The position numbers were made by a program, and so were the translations under genes. The notes below the pieces were generated by a model. That model saw only the letters and a program-made list of their open reading frames with translations. It ran no database searches and had not been told where the DNA came from. A stretch of DNA of 64,000 bases from Chrysophaeum taylorii (Eukaryota; Sar; Pelagophyceae; Pelagomonadales; Pelagomonadaceae): NCBI GenBank assembly GCA_029834535.1, contig JAQMWT010000670.1:1-64000 (forward strand), read 5' to 3'. This document shows positions 41,600 to 51,306 of this stretch, in pieces (the first letter of the stretch is position 1; each line of letters begins with the position of its first letter).

Positions 41600-42590
41600 C
41601 AGCCGCGGGGTCTTCTTGTCCGTCCCCTCAAAGGCCACGACACACCTTACCTCGTTCTGATGGTCCTCGACTTTGTGGACTTGGCGGGCTGTGGTCGGAT
41701 CCCAGACGTCCTTGGAACAGCTCGCAAGGCGCAGCGTCGTTCACCTCGAACGCCACCACCCAAGAACAGAACCCTCGAGAGTGTGGAGTTGGCGGGGTAT
41801 AGTCGGGTCCCATTCGCGTACCGTCCTATCGTTGTTGGAGCAGCTCGCGAGGCGTAAGGCGCCGTTCATTTTGCACGTCACGTTGACTCGAGCCACGCGA
41901 CCCTCGGATTTCGCCGCGCGTGCTCGGATCCAACGCTCTCCTATCCCAAAGGCACCTCGCCAGCCCTTGCTTGCCATCCAGCCCTTGCTTGCCATCCAGC
42001 CCTTGCTGTAAGCCGCCAAGCACGCGAGGGCAAAAATTCGCCAAAAAAAGAAGCACCTTTGCTCGTCTCAAACACCACCGCAAACTTCGCCGAATTCTCG
42101 CGCGCCTCGAGCTCGCGGCTCGCGAACCTTGTCGCCAGAAGAGGAGCTCGCAAGCCGTGGTTCGCCGTCGCTCGTCTTAAACGCCGTCGCGCCACGCGCG
42201 TCACCCTCGTGGCCCTCGAGAACCAACTGGAGTAGTGTATTGGCAGGAGTGAGGCTCGGCGCGCCCGCGATCGTCGGGGGCCGCAACCCCATTTCTGCCG
42301 CGCGTCTCGTGCCAATCGCAAAAGAACCGCCGTCGCTCGCGACTTCTCGGCAGGCTCCAGCACGCGCTACCAGAGCAGCTGCTGCTCTGCGCGTGGTTTT
42401 CGCGAAAGAGGACCAGAGTTTTGACGCGAGAGCGTCGCCTCCATTCCCGTAACTTTGGTCGAGTCGGCGACGAGGTCTGTCATCCTGGCCCGTCTCAATT
42501 TTTCGCACGGTCGCGTAGAGCACAGCAGCGCCAACGCGACGCGTTCCAGTTTCGCCGCCGCGACGAGATGCGTGATGATCACCCATCACA
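41600..42590 (-). pseudogene. WD40-repeat protein remnant
   Basis: Minus-strand sequence contains several WD40-like blades in different frames: 'LVLEGHEGDARGATAF...RLASSSSGDK' (about 42140-42240), 'LRLASCSNNDRTVREWDP...QLHTLEG' (about 41760-41870) and 'LRLASCSKDVWDPTTARQV' (about 41680-41740). WD40 propellers are protein-interaction scaffolds. Frame changes and stops between blades show a dead copy. An 18-bp unit 'cccttgcttgccatccag' is repeated two and a half times at 41964-42006. Confidence 0.5.
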
Positions 42591-43262
42591 AAGCATAATC
42601 ATCCGCCAAAGCCGAGAGGTCGCCCTCGTCGTCGCCGGCGCCGCTCCACTCCTCGCGAATAATCACAAATGCTGCGTGCGCGTCGCTCTCGTTACCGTTC
42701 CTCCGTGCCTCCAGCGTGCGAAGAAGAGCGCAAGCGGCAGCGGTGAGCAGCGACGCGGTCGATAAGAAACAGGTCCTGGCAAGAGATATAATCATATCCC
42801 GATGGACTCGCGGGAGACGCGGACGCGCTCGCTGGAAAGATCTGCGGCAGAAACTCAACTATTGCCTTTGCATCTCGGGATGGTGCTCAAAAAACCCGGC
42901 AGCAGCGTTTGTGTCATTTGCGGCGGCGGCGGCGGCACAAAAGCGACCAGGATGGCATCTTCGAGGACGCGCGGGCAGTCGACGACGACGGAAAGATCGT
43001 CGGGAACGACGCGAGTAATTTGGGCAAGGGAGTGGCCCGTCGGCGAACGTCTCGATATCAAAACGGGGCTCGTCTTCGAGGCGCTTTCGTATCCAGTAGA
43101 GATACAAGAAGAGAGACCCTCGGGCTCGACGGCAGCGGTGTTGATGGCGGCCTCGAGGCGCTCGGCCTCGACAACCGGAGATAGAATGGCTCGCGGACGT
43201 CGGCCATTGACAGAGATGCACTCCGCCTTTTCGACCGGCGATCGCCAGTCATACTTACCCTG
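42591..43262. other. Unresolved coding-like debris
   Basis: Overlapping frames on both strands (minus 42855-43349, minus 42586-42858, plus 42802-43263). The minus frame around 42900-43260 ('VEKAECISVNG', 'VVVDCPRVLEDAILVAF') looks the most protein-like and may be the 5' part of the neighbouring WD40 remnant. There is no recognised domain. Confidence 0.3.
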
Positions 43263-43610
43263 ATCGCCGACTGCGGTTGCGATGGAGGACGGCGCCTCAT
43301 GAATCCTGAGCCTTGCGAGGGCATGCGCCCTCCCGGCGTAGGTTGGCACCTATTCGCCTCCCGGGCGGGCCGGTTGGCAGCCGGAACGTTCGCAGTGGGA
43401 CGGTGTATGGCCGGGGGGCGAAGACGGAAGGTTATCGACGAGTTGGTTGTCAGTTACATCGCGGTCTCCTCGTCGCGTGGCGATTGATGGTCACTCTCCG
43501 CCGACCGGCCTTTCGGCGCTCCTCGTCTACAGGCCCGTGATTCCGGACTGGCTCCTGTCGGTCCGGCCTGGCTCCCATGCTCGGGAGAGGTCTGAAGTTA
43601 GTTAGTTAGT
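43263..43610. repeat. Dispersed repeat family R, copy 4
   Basis: Head 'gttgcgatggaggacggcgc' shared with 12981 onward, a middle shared with 13780-13930, and tail 'gtccggcctggctcccatgc...gaagttagttag' shared with 13300-13345 and 220-305. It ends in a short (GTTA)n run. Confidence 0.65.
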
Positions 43611-44278
43611 TAGATCGCCGCTTTGGGAGCCAAAACCAAAAAGGCGCGTAGTTAGGTCGCGGTTCGCAGCATACCACGCCTGAGACGCCGACGACGAATG
43701 GCGTTGTCTTTCCCGCAGAGAATTCGCACGCAGTTCGTCGTGGGTTTTCGATGAGAATCGGGGTATCAATATTGCGGCAGTCGAGATCCTGGCGAATAGA
43801 CGGCGACGGGAGGTTGCGCCAAGTCGAGATCTGGATCGGGCGCGAGGAGTTCAGCTGCGTCGCCGACGACGAAAAAAAAGCCGTGCGCGGGACTGTTCTC
43901 GCCGACGACGCCTTCGGTCGCGAGCAGGCGCGCGACCTCGAGGGTCGTGGCGACGAGATCGTCGCTTACTAATCCGTCATAAGGATCAGCAGCCTACGTA
44001 ACTTGCTAGAAAGAGAAATTACCTATAGGACGCAAGACTGCTTAGGACGTCTTCCGGTTTTTCTCGCGGTTAACCGCGTCGTGGCGAGCGACGGCGGACC
44101 GCCGCGCGGCCCGGGATGACGAGACAAACCGTCCGGCGCTCGAGATCGTGCGGGAAACGAAAGAGGCGCGACTTCCTTTGAAAAGGAACTGGTACTCGAG
44201 CTCGTCTTACTCACCAGCAGCACTCTCCCACCTCTTTCTTGCCTTTTTTTTTCAACCAAAGCCCTGACGCGCCGGCCC
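43611..44278. other. Unassigned; possible minus-strand coding fragment
   Basis: The minus strand over about 43770-43975 reads as a plausible fragment ('DDLVATTLEVARLLATEG', then 'AELLAPDPDLDLAQ') ending in a stop, without recognisable family. The rest has nothing clear. Confidence 0.3.
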
Positions 44279-44280
44279 TA

Positions 44281-45967
44281 CAAGCGGGTCGACACTAAAA
44301 ATTACTGCTTTGTTGTTGCAAGGGCAGTACCATGGACCGAACTCGACCAACGAGGGAAGTGAGACGCTCAGGAGTACTCCCGACCACTCTCCTTTCGGAG
44401 GAACAGACCTGGGGCACGCCATGCCCCAGTTTAGCGTGATCGTGGCGTGGTGTGGGGTAATAATGTCTAGCAGTACCTGACACTAAAAATTTACCAGGCG
44501 CGAGGAAGGGGAGGATGGCGAGCCACACTAGGTGTCGAAATAAGCATGACCGTAGCCCCCGAAGTGTCAGTGGGGACCCTGGGAGCTGCTTTGGGCGGGT
44601 AGCTGGTTGGTTCGTGGCTGGGGTCGCCGACGGCGGCGACGATCGTGACCGATCTCGCGCTCGAATTCGGAGTTGCTGTCCTCCTCCTCATCTTCAGCAT
44701 CAGCATCATCCGGCACGGCAATTGCAAGATCCTCCAGCGCCTTTTTGCACGCCTTCTTACTGCACCGCTTCCATTTGAGGTCCCCGCAGATCTCGCAGTA
44801 CTTGAGTTTGCTGTGGCGTCGCACACGGCGCCGTTGTTAAGGCCGCAGACGCAGCCGTCCTTGCAGCGCTGCCACGCCTCGAAGCATGCCGAGATAGCCG
44901 CGTCCATCGCGGCACGCACAGGCCCCAGCACATCATGGCAGTGTTGCACTCGCGGTAGTCATAGGCCTCGGCCCACAGCAGACGTCACCCTTGCCGGCCC
45001 CAAACTTGGTCTTGGTGTGTTCCCTTTGTTGTTATCGGCGTAGTCCACGAACTGGGGCGTCTCGGCGAGTTTCAGGACAAAGCGGGGATCCGATATGGCG
45101 CCGTGCTCGTCCATAATCCCCGCGGCGTTGAACTCGGCGCGAAGTCCGTGGATGCCCGCAAACTACTCCTCGACCATCTCGTCGCAGTTCACGGCGGCAC
45201 GCTTCGCCTCGATTATTATTTTGCTGGATCTTCGCGCTGATCCGGTGCGAGTTGCGGGCGAAGAAACCTACGAATAATTCTTTCCGACGGCGAATGGCCG
45301 CACACAAGTTTGTAGTTGGCGTTGTTGAACGGGACTTTCTTGTGTCCGCCACGCCGGTTCTGAAGTCGACGGTTGAGGAGTAAAATATGGCGCACTTTGA
45401 ATCCAATCTCTATTCGCAGGAGCTTGGCGCGGCGCGGGCCTTGTTGCTCTCAACAATCCATTTCACAGGCGCCTGCTCTTCCTTCGGCGTGAGCAACATC
45501 CGGTCCGAGTTGGAGCGCGCGTCGCGGCTGTTTCATCAAACAAAACACGCTCCTTCAGTCTATCGTCGAGCTGTCTCCAGGTGATGAGCTCAATCCACTC
45601 TGGGTGGTCAGTCGTGGACTTCTTTGCCCCTACGCCTTCCTTCTCGCAATACGCTAAGGCCTCCGCGAAGAAAAACTTTCTGCTGCTGGCGCGTTTCTTT
45701 TCCGCGTCCAACGCAGCCGTTTTCTTGTTGAAAACTAGCTTCGGAGCCATTTTTTTGTTCTCGCTACCGCTTCTCCCGGGCTGTCTGTCTGTCTGTCTGT
45801 CTGTCTGCCATAGGGGCCCGCCCGCCCAGGCTCCTTCCATGCCTTGGGGGGCTTCGCCACCTTCGGCTTTGCTCTGGTGGCCTCCCTAGCTGCGGAAGCT
45901 GAGCTTCGAAAGAGCGGCTAAGCAAATTTAAGTGTCCGGTGGGTGATTTTTAGTGTCGACCCGCCTT
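44281..45967 (-). mobile_element. Pogo/Tc1-mariner-like DNA transposon, decayed
   Basis: The terminal repeats share 'GCGGGTCGACACTAAAAAT' (from 44284, and its reverse complement ending at 45964). TA dinucleotides at 44279-44280 and 45968-45969 fit the TA duplication of this superfamily. A second TIR-like string, 'cagtacctgacactaaaaat', lies at 44471-44490, just beyond the end of the transposase remnant. It may be the true end of this copy or part of a nested relative. The interior is a broken transposase. Confidence 0.65.
44491..45751 (-). pseudogene. Pogo-like transposase remnant
   Basis: The minus-strand start is MAPKLVFNKKTAALDAEKKR (ATG at 45749-45751). Then a helix-turn-helix-like stretch 'PKEEQAPVKWIVESNKARA' around 45430-45480 resembling CENP-B/Tc5-type DNA-binding domains; 'FFARNSHRISAKIQQ' and 'IIIEAKRAAVNCDEMVEE' around 45160-45260; 'GIHGLRAEFNAAGIMDEHG...ETPQFVDY' at about 45040-45160, where the first catalytic Asp position reads Ala; and a Cys-rich C-terminus ('YCEICGDLKWKRCSKKAC' at about 44740-44800). 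At least three frame changes and stops are present. A (CTGT)n microsatellite sits at 45781-45808, just upstream of the ATG. Confidence 0.55.
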
Positions 45968-46003
45968 TAATAATAAACAAATCATATTTTAAAGCTTCTT
46001 GTG

Positions 46004-46099
46004 TGTGACAACTGGAATGGGGCGTTACTCTAGCGATAAAGGAATGACGTAGGGATACTGGATACGTGGTGCAGGGGTAAGTGTCATAGCTTCCTCACA
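46004..46099 (-). repeat. Copia LTR, 3' end in element orientation
   Basis: 96 bp with TG...CA termini in the element's orientation; matches 51050-51127 and, on the opposite strand, 61082-61178 (97 bp). Confidence 0.8.
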
Positions 46100-46197
46100 C
46101 AGGTGCTGGAAAAGAAAGAAAAGGAAAAAAAAAAGGGTAAGTCAGGTCCTCACACAGGTGCTGGAAAAGAAAGAAAAGGAAAAACAAAAGGGGTAAG
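46093..46197. repeat. 56-bp tandem duplication next to the copia LTR
   Basis: 'cctcacacaggtgctggaaa' followed by an AAAG-rich run occurs at 46093 and again at 46149, directly inside the LTR. Confidence 0.8.
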
Positions 46198-49100
46198 GGA
46201 GATGCTCACAGAGGAGAAGCTTGAAGGATGTCGTCTGGAAAGGCATTGTGGCAGAAAGAGACAGGAGATGTCGGGCGAAGTCATGAGGTGAGGTAACGAG
46301 CACGAAGCCGGAGGAAGGGAGGAGCTTCCGTACTACGGGTGAAGATATCGCTAAGGTTGTCAAGGCGGGTGATGTGTTGGAGATCAATGATGTGGTTGCG
46401 AAGATATTCGGCGGTGCTGTAAAAGCGAATATCAATATGGCGGGTGCGCCGCGTGAGACATTGGAGACGGACTTGGGTGACGGTGGTGCTATTATCGACA
46501 TACATTGGTACCGTGTGACGAGGGAGATCAAAGTCATCAAAATTTTTGAGAAGCCAAGAGAGCTCAGCAGTAGCGGCGTAAAGAGCGAGCAATTCAGCTT
46601 CAAAAGAGGAGCGGGCGAGGAGGTACTGCGAGCGGGAACAGTAGGCTATCATAGAGCCAGCAAAGAGAAAACAAAAGCCAGTAGTGGAGTGGCGGTCATC
46701 AGGGTCGTCGGCCCAGCTGGAGTCGGAATAACCACAGAGACGAAGGGTAGAATCGCGACCAAGAACAAGGGCAAGATCCTGAGAACCGTTGAGATAACGC
46801 AGAGTGTGGGATAAAGCGTGCCAGTGGGGTTTACCAGGATTGTGTGAAAAACGCGCACACTGATTTACGGACCGAGTGATATCAGGGCGAGTCATGATGG
46901 AGATAAAAAAAACACAGCCAACAATACGACGAAATAGGATGCGTGCCATGAAGACGTGATCGGAAGAGCCAGGAGCAGGACAATCAGCCGCAGAAAGATG
47001 AAGACCTTTGGGAGCGGGAGTCAGTTCTGGTTTACTGTTGATGAAGCGATGTTCGGTAAGGATTTCACGGATAGCATGGGATTGGTCGATAGTGAGCGTG
47101 CGACGTGGGCGATGACGTGTAATGCGGAGACCAACGTAAGTGGTTAGATCAAGCTCGTTGACGTCAGTGAAGTTTCGGAAACGGAGGAAGAAGGCTTGGT
47201 AATGGCCAAGGCAATGACGAGGGTGCGCCACAAGAAGATCATCAACGACACAACGAGACGTAGGACAACGGTAGAATTAAGCACGAGCTTGTAACTGCAA
47301 GTGTCACCAGATCCGCGGACGAAGCCACAATCATGGACAAGGAAGCGTTCCAAATAAAGCCACCAATTACGACAAGCTTGTTTGCAACCATACCAAGAGC
47401 GACGGAGCTTGTAAACGATTTTGGAACCATCGGTGGGTTGGCGAGGAGCATAGCCTTCGGGTGGCCAGACATAGATGTCTTCGTCAATGGGAGCTTGGAT
47501 AAAAGCGGAGCTGACATCCAATTTATGCAAATCCCAGTCGTGAACAGCAACAAAAGTTAGAAAGAAGCGGATGGTGACGATGTTGGCAACTGGGGAATAG
47601 GTGTCGTGATAATCAATGCCGTGAACCTGGGTGTAACCGCGGACAACGAGGCGAGCCTTGTACGATTTGAAGCGGCCAGATTCATACTTCTTGCGGAGGA
47701 TCCACTTGAGGATACAGATGTTGCCAGAAAAAGTCGAAGGAACGCGAACAACATCCCAGCAACCTAGCTGACCGAGGGAATGATATTCTTTGGCGATGGC
47801 TTGCAACCAACCAGGACGCTCAGGATTTGTCTGAGCTAAAGCTTCGCGTAAATGGGTGGAAGTGATATTTTGATCGTCAATGTATGATATTGAGAGGTTT
47901 CTTCGGAAGCAGAGTAATGAACATGGACAGCATGGGGATCAACAGTGGTATGAGCTAGACAAAGGGGAAGGAAGACATAATGAACTAACAAGCGAAAGCT
48001 AGAATAAGAGACATACAGAGAGTGACAGGAGGAAACAGAATCGACATTGCGCTGTGTACAAACGCCAGAATGAAAGTTCGATGGTTGAGTTGGTTTTGTT
48101 GGTAATGCGCTTTGGTCGACTTTGCGCGGTCGGCCCCGTTTGGCTCGACGTAATGGTGCACGTTTCGTCTTGTCCGTTGACGGTTGTGATATTGTTTCTG
48201 GGGTGATCAGTCCCGATAAGGCCGGCTCCTGAGCATCAAAAAAGAGGAGACAAGGGAGCAACAGCGGAAGACAAACGAGGGTCATAATAAAATAAGTCAG
48301 GAAAACGAGAATCCACAAGAGGAGGAGGAAGGGGTTGGGAGGACAGAGACTTACGCATAGCAAAATTCTCGTCGAAAACGACATCAATAGAAGTATGAAT
48401 AACGGGACCAGTGGAGCGTTGAAGCAATATGCGATAACCAGGTCCGGCAGAGGGATACCCAATGAAGATACCCGTTATAGCTTTGGCAGGCCATTTGTCG
48501 CCAGTAAGAATTGCAGCAGGACAGCCCCAAACACGAAGAAAATCGACACGGGGGAGAGTTTCATGTAGCATTTCATATGGCGTCATGTAACCAGGGTTAG
48601 AGGCGTTTGGCATGCGCTCGGAGATGAAGTCAGCCGTTTCCATGGTCCAACGCCAAAAATCAGGTGGACGGTGCGCATGCACCAAAAGAGTGCGAGTAAC
48701 ATCAGCAGTTGCGCGATGAGAGCGTTCCACAACACCAGAAAAAGCGTGCGCCTGTGAAGTTTTGGATTGAGCAGCAGGAGCCCGTTAGAGGGCGATGTTG
48801 TTGCCCAGACCGAAGGTTTCGAATTGGCCAATAAGAGAGCGGTCACGATCGGTGTAGATGAGGGCGATGCGATATCCGACGAACCACGGTAGACAGAAAA
48901 AGTACGAGTTGACGAGCGTTCGTAAGTGCATCGTGGCGGGGGGCAAAGTAACGTGTGCGGCGGCGCGTATGATCATCAACAAACGTAAGGATGGCGCGGT
49001 CTTGGTAGATGAACGAAGGAATGCCGGTAAACATCAGATCTGCGTGGATAATAAGATAAGGAGCAACGGCACGTGGACGGGACAAAGGCTCGGTGGCAGG

Positions 49101-51049
49101 AAGAGAGGTGGAAGTGGAGGTGTGTGCTTTACGTTGGCCAACATGCGCAGCATGCATTTTACCTAGAGCACAAGCAGGGCAAAAAGAAAGAGACGCGGTG
49201 CTGGGGAAAAGCGGGGCGCCAACAGCGAGAGAAGACAAACGTCGGATATAAGAGGGACTATAGTGACCAAGACGAGCATGCCAAAGGTCGAAGGTAAGTT
49301 GGGTGCGTTGAGACACAACGGGAAACGCACAAGGGTCATGTACGCGAGGGCAAGAAGAAAATGCCACAAAAGGTGAAACGAAGTCCGCGTAGGGCGCAGC
49401 GGTCGTATTGCCGATCCAACAGACGATCAAAAGAAGACCACAGCGACGAAGCAGGGGAATAACGTGATGCGTTTGACGGTGACGTAAAATGCGTTGCGGA
49501 TGAGTAGGGCCAACATCCTGAATCGTATGACAATCGTAACCAACTTGCTCAAGGGCATGATCCGAAAGAATCTGTTTGTCACCAAGGCCAGGAGAGATGA
49601 GGGTATGCGGGAACGCGACATGGATGCCATGAGGGGCGGAAAGAGTGGGTGCAGGAGAAGGAAGACCACGATTGTCAAGAGGACCAATTGAAGGGAACGT
49701 TAAGTGAGCAGTGCCAGAACCAGAAACAGAGCCAGTGCCGATAGCAGAAGTGATGTTGTGCTGTTGAGTGTTGTCAAGGTCAGTGAAACCAGCAGGAGAA
49801 ATGAAGAGATTGACGTTGGCACCGGTATCGTAGACGACGAGGCGAAGGTTGTTGCTGTGCAGGTAGTCGCGCTCACGGGCGGTGAGCAGAGCGGTAAGGG
49901 CATTGGTGGAGGAAAGGACTTGGTGAATGGAGGGGGGGATGGAAAGAAGATGGAAATTGAAAGACGGATAGGTGGGTGCAGAAAGAGATGGGTCAGAAGG
50001 GGAGATGGCGGTGGAAGGCGGGACAGAGGGTGTGGTGGAGGGTGGCAACGCAAGAAGCGGCGGAGAGGGTCGAGAGGGGGGCAAGAGTGGGATGGGGGCG
50101 GAAAGATAGTTTTGGTAGAATGGTGGATGGGGTCGAGGTGGGTATTGAGGATTGGGTCGATGTGGGTACTGGGGACGAGGGCGAGGGCGGGCTGAGGCTT
50201 GAGAGAGAAGATAGCGCTGGCGCTTACGACAATCCTTCTGGTGATGGCCAGGAATACCACAAAAGAGACAAAGGTCAGTAGGGCGTGGGCGCTTGCGATG
50301 GAAAGAACCACGGCGACGGCCTGGAACGGAAAGATGGGCGAAAAGATGGGCGAGGGCTGGAACGTTGTTGGGAGCGCAAAGCATTGGGACGATGAAGGCA
50401 TTTATCAGAAGGATGGTTGGTACGACCGCAAAAGTTGCAACGTTCACGACGGCGGGGACCCTCACGGAGCGTAGCATGGACAAGCGCAGACTTGGTCTGA
50501 AGATAATCGAAGACTTTACTGTTGCGGCGACTAACGAAACCATCATATGTGCGCAGTTTAGGGTCAAGTGCAATGAGATCCTGAGACAAGATCGAGTCGG
50601 GGATTTTGGTCTGAAGCAATTGCAATGCAAGAGCGTCAGGGAAATCTTGATGATGCCGAGAAACTTGAACACCGGTGATGAACTTGTCAAGAAAAGACTC
50701 AAGTTCATCGATATTGTTGCATACCAAGGAGAATGCAAGGAAGCAATTACAGACTGAGCGACACGATCCCCATGGCCCATGTAAACATCGGTAATGCGCT
50801 TGTAAAGCCGCGTGAAGTTCATATCGCGGTTTTCACGGATATCCGCACGATCAGTATCATGCATCGGAAGCGCCATGAACAGTGCAGAGTACCAACGTTG
50901 CTGCTTGACACCAAATTCTTCTTCAGAGCAGCCAGAGGTGGAAATGCTGGTCCAAGTGTCGTTGGTCAAAATAATGCGATCGCCGGTGGAAATGATCATG
51001 TTTTCCAGACGCCGGGTCCATTTGTGAAAAAGATGTCGCTCGGAAGGGG

Positions 51050-51127
51050 GGGTTACTCTAGCGATAAAGGAATGACGTAGGGATACTGAATGCGTGGTGC
51101 AGAGGTAAGTGTCATAGCTTCCTCACA
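51050..51127 (-). repeat. Copia LTR-matching end, 5' side in element orientation
   Basis: Matches the 46004-46099 LTR, with outer terminus at 51127 followed by the TTGTG target duplication. Confidence 0.75.
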
Positions 51128-51132
51128 TTGTG

Positions 51133-51306
51133 GGAGGTACCAAATAAGGAATCACTAGTAGTAGTAGTAGTAGTAAAAGGAATAAAACAACAACTAGGAT
51201 GATCGATTGCGTGACGTCGTCCGTTACTGTGACGTCACTATAGCGCGTCGCCAAATTTATTTATTTATTTATTTATTTCTGAGTCAACTTGTTGTGGGAC
51301 GTCGCT
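51133..51306. promoter_or_regulatory. Short 5' region of the Patched-like gene with microsatellites
   Basis: Contains (AGT)n at about 51157-51174 and (TTTA)n at 51255-51278, the latter ending 28 bp before the ATG. No defined promoter element is recognisable. The copia insertion lies only about 180 bp upstream of the start codon. Confidence 0.35.

Larger units (their letters stand above)
46004..51127 (-). mobile_element. Ty1/copia LTR retrotransposon, broken
   Basis: A minus-strand element with very short LTRs (46004-46099; matching 51050-51127) that start TGTG and end CACA. The 5-bp target duplication is TTGTG (45999-46003 and 51128-51132). Parts in copia order from the right: gag with two CCHC zinc knuckles (about 50385-50440 and 50210-50280), aspartic protease with a D-T-G-A site (about 49830), GAG-pre-integrase and integrase (about 48250-49290), reverse transcriptase (about 47144-47806) and RNase H (about 46281-47000). 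The order protease-integrase-RT-RNase H identifies copia rather than gypsy. The copy is broken in several places and is a fossil. A related fragment lies at 61082 onward. Confidence 0.9.

Noticed and set aside
51289-51306. Upstream extension of the Patched-like protein
   Set aside because: The extension starts at TTG; the first in-frame ATG is 51307 and directly precedes a plausible TM1.
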